Source of the DNA: Pseudobdellovibrionaceae bacterium | GTDB lineage: Bacteria; Bdellovibrionota; Bdellovibrionia; Bdellovibrionales; UBA1609 | Reading direction: 5' to 3' | Length of the DNA: 64,000 nt | Assembly: GCA_020635075.1 (NCBI GenBank) | Contig: JACKAM010000001.1 | Location: 1,302,001-1,366,000 of the forward strand | Shown: positions 17,381 to 26,260 of the stretch, in pieces | Layout: every line of letters starts with the position of its first letter | Position numbering within the stretch: the stretch's first letter is position 1 | Position numbers and translations under genes: made by a program | Notes under the pieces: model-generated | The model's database searches: none | The model's input: only the letters and a program-made list of their open reading frames with translations | What the model was told of the DNA's origin: nothing

Positions 17381-17758
17381 TACTTCGGTTCCCTATCCTC
17401 TTTGGCTTGAGCCTACTGGAATCCAAACTTTGTGTCAGGCCCAGAATCTCAGTACCCTCACCCTTGCGGCCGACCCATCCAGCGCTCAGTCAAGCGCAAC
17501 CCTACCACCCCACCCTATTCACCGTTGAATTTTGAAACGTCCTACTTTGAGGCTAGATCTGAAGCAGGGCGAATCTAATGGGGGCAGAAGGTATCGAATT
17601 AAGACATGTACGACTTCTTGTGAAAATACTATTGTCACTCGTCGCATTTCTCAACAAAATCTCGAATCTTTGTTTTATAGTAGGAAAAGGCAATAAGAAG
17701 TGGATGGTGTTTGCCTAGGGCCAAATGAAAATAAGAATCCTAATGGACGGGAGCGTAT
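17381..17758. other. Intergenic region between divergent genes, no gene seen
   Basis: 378 bases with no supportable coding sequence. The last third is AT-rich. A TATAGT at 17676-17681 could be a -10 element for the plus-strand gene at 17759, but no convincing -35 stands at the right distance. Nothing else was recognised. Confidence 0.4.
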
Positions 17759-19078
17759 ATGGAAAAGGATTTCATTTTCAGGCCAATTGTATTTTTCTAT
17801 GTTTCTCTTCTCTTTCTCATGCTCGCCACATTTGAAACTTGGGCGCAGACCTCACCGCCTGGATGTGTGCGCGCCACTCCGATGTTAACCCTGACACCGG
17901 CTCGACAACTCGCCTTCTCCGGCGAAACCAAATACTACAACTTGAATATTCGCAACAACGACTCCATGGACTGCCCAGACCGACAGATCTATATGCTTGT
18001 CCATGCGGGAAACCCACTTATGGGAGAGGTCAGCCACCCCATGGTCTCCATGGGACCGGGACAAGCCGGCGACGTCAATGTCTGGGTGTGGTCGGATGCT
18101 CAGACCACGGATGGGGTTCACACCTTTTTGGTCGAGGCTCTGGACCCCCAGGTGCAAGAACCAGTCAATACCAGTCAAGGTGAATATGAAATCACAGGCA
18201 ACCCCGGATGTTTGAACTCCCCACCCGCCATTAGCATTAACCCGGGGATTCATCACACCGGGGCTGGCGGAGAAGTTGTCTATCATATCACGGTTTCGAA
18301 TAATGACAGCGCCGTCTGCGGGGCCACCACTTTTGATCTGTCTACCCAAATGTCGCAGGGACTCAGTGGTCAACTCAGTCAGGGCAGCCTGACTTTGGCC
18401 CCTGAGGGCTCCGGCTCCCTTGAACTGCGAGTCACTTCTGACTCCGGTCTCGCGCCAGGAGATTATCAGTTTACCTTTATGGTCCGTGACTCAACACTCG
18501 CCAATCACAGTGCTCAGTCAACAGCACTTCTCACCATAGATCCCTCGCAGCCACCGACTGTCGAGCCACCTACCGTGACACCTCCACCAGTCGTAGAACC
18601 TCCCACCGTGGAGCCTCCTCCAGTCGAGCCACCGTCGGTATCTCCTCCACCTGTAGAACCGCCAACCGTGGAGCCGCCTCCCATTGAACCACCAACTGTG
18701 ACCCTACCACCCACAGTTGAACCGCCGACCGTGGAGCCACCAACAGTGAGCCCTCCTTCTGTGGTGATTCCACCTTCAGGCACTTCGCCCATCCGAGTTC
18801 GCAGCAACAAGAGGTGGATCAAAATCAAATGGAACCGATTTAACCTCCATCGCCAGCACAGGTGCTCCTCGGTCCGCTCAGATGCTGATGATGAGGAGCG
18901 CTGCCTTCGCCCCAAGGTTCGCTATCAATTGTACATTAATGGCCAACTCAACAGCCAAACCTGGGGGCGTAAAATCAAAACCGCCGTTACTCCGGGCAAC
19001 TATGAGATCGAAGTTTGGGTGGTCACCACTGATGGAAAGCGTTTTCTCTGGGGAACAAAAACCTATCGCATAGATTGA
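17759..19078 (+). CDS. Secreted protein with two CARDB/NEW3-like domains and a Pro-rich repeat linker
   Basis: A 439-residue exported protein. The N-terminus is a signal peptide (hydrophobic residues about 9-27, cleavage after WAQ or nearby). Two similar beta-rich modules of about 100 residues follow, each beginning with an NPG or RATP segment and containing a YNLNIRNNDS or YHITVSNNDS strand. They resemble the NEW3/CARDB-type domains of cell-surface proteins. A linker of repeated PPTVEPP/PPPVEPP units covers about residues 262-339. The C-terminal 100 residues form another compact domain with several Cys and Trp. Probably anchored to or released at the cell surface, where the stiff linker spaces domains. 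Binding partner unknown. Confidence 0.8.
   Translation: MEKDFIFRPIVFFYVSLLFLMLATFETWAQTSPPGCVRATPMLTLTPARQLAFSGETKYYNLNIRNNDSMDCPDRQIYMLVHAGNPLMGEVSHPMVSMGPGQAGDVNVWVWSDAQTTDGVHTFLVEALDPQVQEPVNTSQGEYEITGNPGCLNSPPAISINPGIHHTGAGGEVVYHITVSNNDSAVCGATTFDLSTQMSQGLSGQLSQGSLTLAPEGSGSLELRVTSDSGLAPGDYQFTFMVRDSTLANHSAQSTALLTIDPSQPPTVEPPTVTPPPVVEPPTVEPPPVEPPSVSPPPVEPPTVEPPPIEPPTVTLPPTVEPPTVEPPTVSPPSVVIPPSGTSPIRVRSNKRWIKIKWNRFNLHRQHRCSSVRSDADDEERCLRPKVRYQLYINGQLNSQTWGRKIKTAVTPGNYEIEVWVVTTDGKRFLWGTKTYRID
18542..18776 (+). repeat. In-frame Pro-Val-Glu repeat (PPTVEPP units)
   Basis: About 78 codons of near-perfect repeats of PPTVEPP, PPPVEPP and PPSVSPP inside the secreted protein gene. The nucleotide units (ccaccgtggagcc and variants) are similar enough to allow slipped-strand length change. 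The likely role is a rigid extended spacer between the domains. Confidence 0.85.
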
Positions 19079-19086
19079 TTATTGAA

Positions 19087-19119
19087 GAGAAGGGTTCAAG
19101 CGCTGCTTGAACTCTCCTC
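19087..19119. terminator. Hairpin between convergent genes, possible bidirectional terminator
   Basis: An 8-bp perfect stem (gttcaagc / gcttgaac, 19094-19101 and 19105-19112) with a 3-base loop, extended outward by further pairs of gagaagg with tctcctc. It lies between the ends of two convergent genes. No clear T-run follows on either strand, so strength is uncertain. Confidence 0.5.
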
Positions 19120-19136
19120 AAATTCCCTAGTCGCTC

Positions 19137-19820
19137 TTACAAAAAGAACTTGTAGTAGCCAAAAAGGTAGGTGACATCGACGTCTGAAATCATCGGGATG
19201 CGGAATTCAGCACCGACAGCACTTCCTCCAAGGTTGTGTTCGTAACCTCCGAGGAGAGTCAGACCAAATTTGGAATCCGAAACCCCTGACCCAGAGGCGT
19301 TGACGTAGCTCAAGCGAGCACCACCGACAATTTTGCCTGATGAAGCGATGGGATAATGGTAATCCACACCCCCTTCAATTGTGATAAAGGTCACCGAAGC
19401 CCCACCGACAGAATAACTCCAGTAGTTACCACCCACATCCAATAGCAGGTTATTCACTGCCGCGAGGGGCATGGTGTAATCGCCCCCCAACATAAAAGGA
19501 GTCGCACCATCAATGCCAAAGACCAGACCGGCTCCGGCTTTGATTCCACTATTCACCACACTCCGGCTACTGCTGCTAGTGCTGGAGGAGTCACCACGTT
19601 TGCGGCGCCTGGAGCCTTTGCGCCGTTTTCGACGCTTGTTTTGTGCCAGTAGGTTTGAGTTTTGCGAATCACTCAACTGAGCCAAATTCATGGGCGACTG
19701 GGGAGCCACTTCCTCCATGGAAACACCGGCTTCAGCCGCCAGGCTCAGCGTTAAAAGAGAAAGGACTAATATCGAACGATAAGTGGGACGACCTCTGTGC
19801 GCGCCGGCTGATTTCAACAT
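19137..19820 (-). CDS. Small outer-membrane beta-barrel protein
   Basis: A 227-residue exported protein if started at the ATG at 19820, which has AGGGG a few bases upstream; the frame also contains an upstream start at 19838. A signal peptide (LVLSLLTLSLAAEA) is followed by a short low-complexity region, including a very basic stretch (KRRKRRKGSRRRKRG) and a Ser-rich run. Then come about 130 residues of alternating Gly/aromatic strands typical of an eight-stranded barrel. The chain ends in YYKFFL, a terminal aromatic motif that fits BAM-dependent insertion. Function unknown. The basic stretch could face the periplasm and contact peptidoglycan or lipid; that is speculation. Confidence 0.75.
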   Translation of the reverse strand: MLKSAGAHRGRPTYRSILVLSLLTLSLAAEAGVSMEEVAPQSPMNLAQLSDSQNSNLLAQNKRRKRRKGSRRRKRGDSSSTSSSSRSVVNSGIKAGAGLVFGIDGATPFMLGGDYTMPLAAVNNLLLDVGGNYWSYSVGGASVTFITIEGGVDYHYPIASSGKIVGGARLSYVNASGSGVSDSKFGLTLLGGYEHNLGGSAVGAEFRIPMISDVDVTYLFGYYKFFL

Positions 19821-19913
19821 ATGCACCCCTGTTGCCAATTGAGTTTGTTCCTCAAGGATAACAGGAGCTTGGCCGGGTTCCTACTGTAAAACAGACACCC
19901 AGCCTGATTAGTA

Positions 19914-19937
19914 GCTCGACCTTAGCAGAGGTCGAGC
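19914..19937 (-). terminator. Possible terminator hairpin after the 895-residue protein gene
   Basis: A 9-bp perfect stem (gctcgacct / aggtcgagc) with a 6-base loop lies just downstream of the minus-strand gene that ends at 19950. Only a weak T content follows on the minus strand. Confidence 0.45.
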
Positions 19938-19949
19938 CCATATCACTCA

Positions 19950-22637
19950 TCACTCAGGGATTCTAAATGAACCGGATGTGGTCAAAGGACCAAACCTTTG
20001 ACCATCAGTGCTGACTTGCGCACTCACTTCGTAAAACCCACCGGGCTTCAGACCACGCGCTAGGGCCCCTGCAAAGCCACCCGACTCGGGCTTCAACAGG
20101 ATTGACAACCGCCCACCGGAGGGGAAGGTGTCGCTGCCTGTTTCAGCTTCCTTGACGTTACGGACCAGGACCTCACTCACAGTTTCGCGGTTCCAGGTCC
20201 AGCCCTTGGCTTCTTTGACGAAGATCCTCACCATCTGGGGCCTTTGCCCAAAACTGAGATCAAGATCAACAGCGCCATCCTCACGGGCCTTGGCACTGAC
20301 TCCACCCATATGGGCTGAATTGTCCACGTCAAGATAGATGCGTGGAATATCAAAGTTTCTTGTTTTGGTGAACTTGTCTTTCAAAGCATTGATGCCATAG
20401 ATGTCAAACTCGCCACCGGCGACGATAGGTTTACTAAAGGCACCACTCTGAAAGTTCAACTCGTAGTTGAGCTTTTCACCTTCAAGAGAGTTGATGATCG
20501 TCAAGGCAAACTCATAGCCAAACTGAGTACGCCGGAACATTTTTCGGAAGTTTTGCACAATGGCTTCAGGCTTTCCGCGGTTGTCTTTGGCCTCTAGCCA
20601 ATTGTGGTAAAACTCATCCATTGCCGCCCAGGCTTTACAGGTTTTGCAATTGGAATTGATCAGGCTTATGGGCAAGGTGATAAAGGAGTTCACATAGTGG
20701 CCAACCTTTAGATCTGTTGGGGAGAGATTCTTTACGTCATCGTGAATGTAGAAATCAAACACATCCTGCATGATCGCCATCATCTTGTCCTCATCCACCT
20801 CCACAAATTTGGAGAGCTGCTCGCGGGTAAAACCGACAGCCAACTGAAGACGGGTACGCCCATAATTGATGGTCTCTTCGACCGGCCAACCGCGCTCATC
20901 AGGAGGGGTGGCGTCCCTTTCCACAGGATAGGGGGGATTCTTTTTAAATTTTACTTTAATCTTGGGCATGGACGGAATGATTTCAGGATTATGGATCAAT
21001 CTGCGAACCAGTCCCGAGTAGCGGGCCAATTCCCAGCCGCTGGTTTTTTTGTCCTCCAAATAACCAACCGCGTACATTCCGTATTGGTCAGAATCGCGTC
21101 CGGGCTCATCCAGGTTGCGAACGTAGGCACCTTCAAAGTGAAAACTATAGACCTTGGCATCGTTAAAGAATCCACCGTTAAACACCGAGCCCAGGGCACC
21201 GGTTTCTTCCATCCGGCAAGAGGCCTGACCACGAATCTCCAACTGTTTACCCGTGGGAAATTCGACAATGGCGTTGGTGATATCATCTCGGCAATTACGA
21301 CTACGCTTCATCAAGAAGGTGGCTTCAAAAGAACTGCTGGCGATACGGGCCTTTTGCTTGGCCTTTTTACCGAAGATCTTTCGCACCGGAGCCTTATCAC
21401 CCTGGTTGAATGTCTCAAGAGCGATCTGGTCGGCAAAATGAGTCAAACCGATCGCCGCCATTTCATAGGCTTCCCGAGCCTCGGGATTGGATAAGTCAAA
21501 TTCATAGCCAACTTCAAAAATGTCAGAGACCTGTCTGGTGACAGACTTGCGAATGGGAACAAAGTTTACCGTATAAAGATCGGCGATAAATTCAGCTACC
21601 TTATCTCCACCTATCTTACTGCCCATTTTGGCTTTGACGGCGTCCGCGTCGGCACCAATTTTTTGCATCAAAACAAATCCATCTATGTCGGTCGTACTTC
21701 GTCCGCCGATATTTGCGTTGATTCCTTTGGTTTTAGCCCTACTGACTTTGAGCCACACTCGCTCCTTCTTTTCTCCATTGAGAACCTTCATAATTGAGAT
21801 TTCAAAACGACCATTAAGAAAAGCCCCCACGCTGGCAGACAATCGAAGATCAAGAGGTTCAAAGTTCCAGCCCACAGAGGGGCCAAAACTCACACCACCG
21901 TGACCCTCGTACTTCATGACCTCGTTGAGGCCAATGCGATTGATCCATTCAGCCTTTAGAGGAATTCGCATGGGGAAAGCCACGCGATTGAGAACCCGGT
22001 GGTAACGGGCGTGACGGAGAGGGTCCACACTCACTGAACCCAACTGGGGGTTTTCCAGATGTGGATTGACAAGGTACTTCTCGTCCATGCCGAACTCATC
22101 TTTGGCTGTTTTGTACCACTCTTCACCACGGATATTTTCGACCACCAACTTAAGATCACCATCATTATCCCGGAGCTTAAGGGCATCTCCGCGTCTGACT
22201 TGACGGATGTTGGTCATCTTGATTCCTCCGCTCAGGCCAATGGAAAAACTCACGGGAATCTCGGCAGTGACCAAGTTCCCGATGTTCGCATTGAATATAG
22301 GGAGGGCCAAAGGGACCTCAATTCGGTCGACGACAGTGAATGTTTCACCGTTGTTGTCATCTTCCACATTGCGCTGAAGTTTCACGCCGAAATGAAGCTT
22401 GCCGACATCGGAGGAGTAAATATCGAGATCCGAAAATCGATCCCAAATCCGCTCTGAAACCGAATAGCCTGCCTTATTGAGGCCTTCCAAACTTTTTATT
22501 TTGAGATCACCAGCAAACTCAATCGTATCGCCACGAAGATCACGGAAGCGGGCCGAGAGATCAGCCTGAGAGGCAATTGGCGCCAAAGCCAATAGGAATA
22601 AAAGGGGAAAAAACCACAAACGTGAGAACAGAGACAT
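19950..22637 (-). CDS. Large secreted protein, unrecognised
   Basis: An exported protein of 895 residues. The start at 22637 has GGAG 7 bases upstream and gives a clean signal peptide (LWFFPLLFLLALAPIASQA); a longer start at 22673 would bury it. No known catalytic motif was recognised. The body has many beta-strand-like segments, with repeated references to a symmetric barrel-like pattern between residues 60 and 330, and a Cys pair in SRNCRDD and QASCRME. A later helical region contains NSNCKTCKAW. The C-terminal 130 residues look like an Ig-like module. Probable location is periplasm or outer surface. It may be a lineage-specific envelope protein; no function is proposed. Confidence 0.75.
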   Translation of the reverse strand: MSLFSRLWFFPLLFLLALAPIASQADLSARFRDLRGDTIEFAGDLKIKSLEGLNKAGYSVSERIWDRFSDLDIYSSDVGKLHFGVKLQRNVEDDNNGETFTVVDRIEVPLALPIFNANIGNLVTAEIPVSFSIGLSGGIKMTNIRQVRRGDALKLRDNDGDLKLVVENIRGEEWYKTAKDEFGMDEKYLVNPHLENPQLGSVSVDPLRHARYHRVLNRVAFPMRIPLKAEWINRIGLNEVMKYEGHGGVSFGPSVGWNFEPLDLRLSASVGAFLNGRFEISIMKVLNGEKKERVWLKVSRAKTKGINANIGGRSTTDIDGFVLMQKIGADADAVKAKMGSKIGGDKVAEFIADLYTVNFVPIRKSVTRQVSDIFEVGYEFDLSNPEAREAYEMAAIGLTHFADQIALETFNQGDKAPVRKIFGKKAKQKARIASSSFEATFLMKRSRNCRDDITNAIVEFPTGKQLEIRGQASCRMEETGALGSVFNGGFFNDAKVYSFHFEGAYVRNLDEPGRDSDQYGMYAVGYLEDKKTSGWELARYSGLVRRLIHNPEIIPSMPKIKVKFKKNPPYPVERDATPPDERGWPVEETINYGRTRLQLAVGFTREQLSKFVEVDEDKMMAIMQDVFDFYIHDDVKNLSPTDLKVGHYVNSFITLPISLINSNCKTCKAWAAMDEFYHNWLEAKDNRGKPEAIVQNFRKMFRRTQFGYEFALTIINSLEGEKLNYELNFQSGAFSKPIVAGGEFDIYGINALKDKFTKTRNFDIPRIYLDVDNSAHMGGVSAKAREDGAVDLDLSFGQRPQMVRIFVKEAKGWTWNRETVSEVLVRNVKEAETGSDTFPSGGRLSILLKPESGGFAGALARGLKPGGFYEVSAQVSTDGQRFGPLTTSGSFRIPE

Positions 22638-22809
22638 GGGATACTCCAATTCTAAGAAGTCACAAACCTTCATTTCTATATTTGACCAATTACTTAAGGA
22701 GCCCCAAACAGCAGGATATGGGCCATAGAGGGGACTAAACTCATTCTAATTGAGTCAATAAGGTGGGTGAATTCTACAGACTGGTGACAATTTTAGGTAC
22801 CAAGTCCCT

Positions 22810-23658
22810 TTACATCCGGTACAGGCCATAGAGGCTACGGCCAAACTCCTCTGCGTCCTCCAGATGAGGGAAGTGCCCACAACCCGCCCAGGATTCATAG
22901 CGACAGTGAGGATTGAGACGGAGGAACTCCTCGATCTGCGGCCTGTCGCTAAAGTGATCATCCATGCCGGCAATGATGGAAACCGGAACTGATAAGGGTT
23001 CCACACGAAGATAGGAATGCTCCCAGTAGAGATCCTCCAGAACCGCTTTCCATGCTCTAAGATCAACACCAGCTCGGGCGTCGGAGACAAGTACCGACTG
23101 CCAACTCTCCATGGTCTCGCGATTTTTCCAGTAATGAAGAAGCATCTCCCCATCGGCAAGGGCATATTCGAGAGCCTGAATCATGGCCGGGTCAAAAGGC
23201 TCTTTTGAAGCCTTCAGATGATCCTCCACCTCGCGCACCACAGGGGATTTGGACTTTGCCAGGTCAATCTGTGCCCAGCGAATGGCGCGCCGAAAGGTTC
23301 GTGCTAAATCCAAAATCGGTGAAATCAGGAGAACGCCATTAATCTTTGTTTCATGGCGCTTGGCAATTTGCAGTATAGGAAGGCAGGAAAAGGAATGGGC
23401 AACGAGGTAGATGGGTCCTGTTTCCTTCATCCACTGTTTGAGAACAAAATTCTCAGCCGAGGCCATCCAATTGCGGAAGGCCTGATCGACTTCAAAGTGA
23501 TCGGCCACCTGAGGTCGGAGATTGGAGGGTTCATTCCAATACTCCACATGAAATTCTCCACACAGATGCTTCATCAGAGCCTGATCAGGAAAACTGGATA
23601 GCCCTGGGCCTCCGTGGAAATAGAGGTAGGTGGGGTTGAGTTTAGGTGCTGCTGTCAT
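22810..23658 (-). CDS. Alpha/beta-hydrolase fold protein
   Basis: A 282-residue alpha/beta hydrolase. Seen: the oxyanion motif HGGPG (15-19), which is typical of proline iminopeptidase and related hydrolases, the nucleophile elbow AHSFS (S89), an acidic residue in GMDDHF and the catalytic His in GCGHFPH near the C-terminus. GGAGG lies 5 bases before the ATG. There is no signal peptide, so it is cytoplasmic. Substrate unknown; the HGGPG motif hints at peptidase or ester hydrolase activity. It stands alone between unrelated genes. Confidence 0.85.
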   Translation of the reverse strand: MTAAPKLNPTYLYFHGGPGLSSFPDQALMKHLCGEFHVEYWNEPSNLRPQVADHFEVDQAFRNWMASAENFVLKQWMKETGPIYLVAHSFSCLPILQIAKRHETKINGVLLISPILDLARTFRRAIRWAQIDLAKSKSPVVREVEDHLKASKEPFDPAMIQALEYALADGEMLLHYWKNRETMESWQSVLVSDARAGVDLRAWKAVLEDLYWEHSYLRVEPLSVPVSIIAGMDDHFSDRPQIEEFLRLNPHCRYESWAGCGHFPHLEDAEEFGRSLYGLYRM

Positions 23659-23785
23659 TGGAACCTCCTCAGATGGGTCTGTTACCCATCAAGAGAGCAA
23701 TTCCAAAACCACTGCAAGTACTTGATATGACGAGAGTCCCGCTGCAGGCCAAGGTGCCAAAAGCGGAAGATTGTCACCGGACTGT

Positions 23786-24217
23786 CTAATTCGGAAACCA
23801 CTCAGAAACCGTGTCACCAAGCTCTCTTTGCTTGAGGTTCTTGTCGGCACAGTTGTCGGCGGCTTTGCTCAAAGTCCAATCGCCGGCATAGTAGTAAAAA
23901 ATAATCTCACTGGAGAGACCTCCATCGACGACACAGACACCAATGAGCTGGTTTTTTGTGCAAGGTGATTTGCTAAATGCACCATTGGAGATCTTGGTGC
24001 AGCTCTGCTCTAGGTCCTCAGCCCCCCAAAAGATTCCCGTCCATTCGCGACAGGTTCGACTGTCAGGGTCAGCGTGTTTGGTGTGATCACAAGTTCCCCA
24101 GATCTCCACATTCTCCAGCGAATTGATATCGGATCCAGAATGGTAGTGAGCGGCAGAATCACATCCGCAAAGATACAAAAAGAGTGCCCCGGCTAAGGCG
24201 CAACGCAAATTCAGCAC
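23786..24217 (-). CDS. Small lipoprotein, unrecognised
   Basis: A predicted lipoprotein of about 143 residues. The GTG at 24217 has AGGGG 7 bases upstream and gives a compact signal peptide ending in the lipobox LCGC; the frame is open to another GTG at 24244 without a better ribosome site. After the lipid-attachment Cys, the protein has eight further Cys spread through 110 residues, suggesting several disulfides in the periplasm. No family was recognised. Confidence 0.65.
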   Translation of the reverse strand: MLNLRCALAGALFLYLCGCDSAAHYHSGSDINSLENVEIWGTCDHTKHADPDSRTCREWTGIFWGAEDLEQSCTKISNGAFSKSPCTKNQLIGVCVVDGGLSSEIIFYYYAGDWTLSKAADNCADKNLKQRELGDTVSEWFPN

Positions 24218-24574
24218 AATCAAACCCCTGTCTAAAATACCCACTACTTACAAAAGCAAGATGTAGGCCTGAGTCAGGCTCACTGTGCATCAGAATGAAG
24301 CGAAATTTCTTACCAAATATTGGGGCCTTAGAGATGTCTCCCTGGCGCCTTGGATCTCGACCTGTCTAACTGATTTTTGCTGTTTAAGGTTTTAACATCT
24401 CAAAACACAAAACCCTCACCCGTGGAGGTGAAGGTCTTGCGGAATCCATTTGCGAATTCTTTCTTCTGTTAAGTGTGTGTTCTCTTAGCTGCTAAATCCT
24501 CTGTGTGTGTGCTCTGTTTTGTTGCAAAGTCTCAACTAATCAAAACCTCTCTAACAACTGCGTACATTCTGCGG
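24218..24574. other. Intergenic region, no gene seen
   Basis: About 357 bases between two minus-strand lipoprotein genes. It is T-rich, with a short GT repeat (ctgtgtgtgtgctctg near 24500) and a weak imperfect hairpin around 24410. No coding sequence or clear promoter was supported. Confidence 0.4.
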
Positions 24575-26005
24575 TTAGAAACACTGATCTTCGCTAGAGA
24601 GATTCATGTCGGCCGAACGGGCGTCTTGCGCGACCGCATGAAGACCACCGCGAGTTGCATTTGCGGAGAAGGCGGCAACTTTCGCGTTTGATCCAAGAAG
24701 GCGACTATCTGACGACGAAATCAATCCACAATCATCACTGGCTGAACCCAAACGGGCGAGACCAAGTGGGTTGTAAGAACCACCAGCCGCCGTTGAGTTA
24801 AAGGCGACTCTCGCCTGACCATCGGCTCCAATAGCCAAGGCCTGGCCAGAGAAAAAGCTGGAAAGCTCACCACCCAAAATCGACTGACTCTTGGGGACAC
24901 CGTTGGTTGCTAACCGGATGGCCACCACATTGCGGTTACCATTAGCAAGAGTGCCACTGCCAACCGCTACAATATCACCACCGGCAGATTTCACTGACTG
25001 AATGCGGGACTCCTCTTGAGCCAAGCGAGCCCACTGGAGACGGTTGTCGGCCGAAATCTTGGCGATGAATCCGCGCTCGTTTCCGCTGGCAGTCACTGAG
25101 CCACCAATAACAAGTCCGCCATCGTCGGTTCCGGCAACGGCCAATGCCTGAGTGGTATCACCCAAACTCATCTCCGTTGCACTCAGGAACTCTCCGTCTT
25201 TGGCAAATCGGGCAATCAATGCCGATACTCGCCCAAAGTTAGAACGATTGCTGTAACCAACTGCGACCACCTGATCACCTGAGTCTGTGATAGCCAGGAA
25301 TTCACCTGACTCCACGCCCTTCAAGCGACGGCTCCAAGCAACATTTTGATTATCATCTAATTGAGCAATCAAAGGAGATTTGATATCGCCACGAGGGCTG
25401 TCCGACGTAAAACCGGCAACAAAGGTTCCATTATCACTGGTGATAGCTGACAATCCCGTCACCACACCTGCCGACAGGGACTTCATTGAAAGTCCACTGC
25501 CATCACCAACAACGACTAGGCCATCACGGCTAAATCCACCCTGTGCTGAATTCTGACGGACATTACCTACTGCCAAGAGGCGACCACCGGCCGCCAATGC
25601 CTGAGCTCGGATCTCTTCCTGTCCGTCACCACCCACTGTGTGAGCAGATTGGATTAAACCATCTCGTCCCACACGGACGACGGCGACATCTTTATCGCCA
25701 CCGGCTTCAAAGGTTCCAGTTATAAGAGAGTCACCATCGAGGTCCGACAGACCTGAGGCAACCACGCGATGCGAGGAGCGCAAAAACTGTACACTCGCAG
25801 GGGCTCGGTCACCAAAACCAAATCCCTCGGATTTAAAATTCTTTGGAGCATACCCTCCCAGAGGAGTGTTGGAGCCACTGTTGTTTGAACCTTTTTTGCT
25901 ACAGTTTTGGAAAACACCAATGGTGCAAACCAAAGCAGTGATTATAGAAAAAAATGTAAGACGCTGACCCCAGTTAGCGGTAGTCCGGCAGTCACGGTTA
26001 CTCAT
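24575..26005 (-). CDS. Lipoprotein with beta-propeller-like repeats
   Basis: A 476-residue predicted lipoprotein. The signal peptide ends in VFQNC (lipidated C35), the FQNC lipobox that recurs in this genome. A Gly/Ser/Asn linker follows, then roughly 400 residues built of repeats of about 50 residues carrying patterns such as DGDSLITGTFE, GGRLLAVGNV, DNGTFVAGFT, GDQVVAVGYS, DGGLVIGGSV and GGDIVAVGSG. These are typical of a beta-propeller of the kind that forms a binding surface. GGGGG lies just before the ATG. Probably tethered to the periplasmic face or the cell surface. Ligand unknown. Confidence 0.8.
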   Translation of the reverse strand: MSNRDCRTTANWGQRLTFFSIITALVCTIGVFQNCSKKGSNNSGSNTPLGGYAPKNFKSEGFGFGDRAPASVQFLRSSHRVVASGLSDLDGDSLITGTFEAGGDKDVAVVRVGRDGLIQSAHTVGGDGQEEIRAQALAAGGRLLAVGNVRQNSAQGGFSRDGLVVVGDGSGLSMKSLSAGVVTGLSAITSDNGTFVAGFTSDSPRGDIKSPLIAQLDDNQNVAWSRRLKGVESGEFLAITDSGDQVVAVGYSNRSNFGRVSALIARFAKDGEFLSATEMSLGDTTQALAVAGTDDGGLVIGGSVTASGNERGFIAKISADNRLQWARLAQEESRIQSVKSAGGDIVAVGSGTLANGNRNVVAIRLATNGVPKSQSILGGELSSFFSGQALAIGADGQARVAFNSTAAGGSYNPLGLARLGSASDDCGLISSSDSRLLGSNAKVAAFSANATRGGLHAVAQDARSADMNLSSEDQCF

Positions 26006-26260
26006 AGTATCCCCCTATATCCGTGCATGCTTAATGCTATTCAATTGTTTGAAAGTTATTCTGGACGTACCGGCAACATGAGCGAAAAATCCATCACGAC
26101 TCAACCAGTATGCCCAATGTTTTGCCGAAGTGACACTTTTGCGAACACTGAATGTCTCAAGGTGAAACAAAAAAACCGGCAAATGGGGGTGATGTTAGAT
26201 TTCTGACATCATTTAGACCATTGATTTGACAGTCGGTTCCGATAGTGTTGCGAGCCCTTG

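Noticed and set aside
18542..18776. CRISPR or minisatellite array
   Set aside because: The repeats are in frame, encode PPTVEPP units and have no spacers of constant length, so they are a protein repeat.
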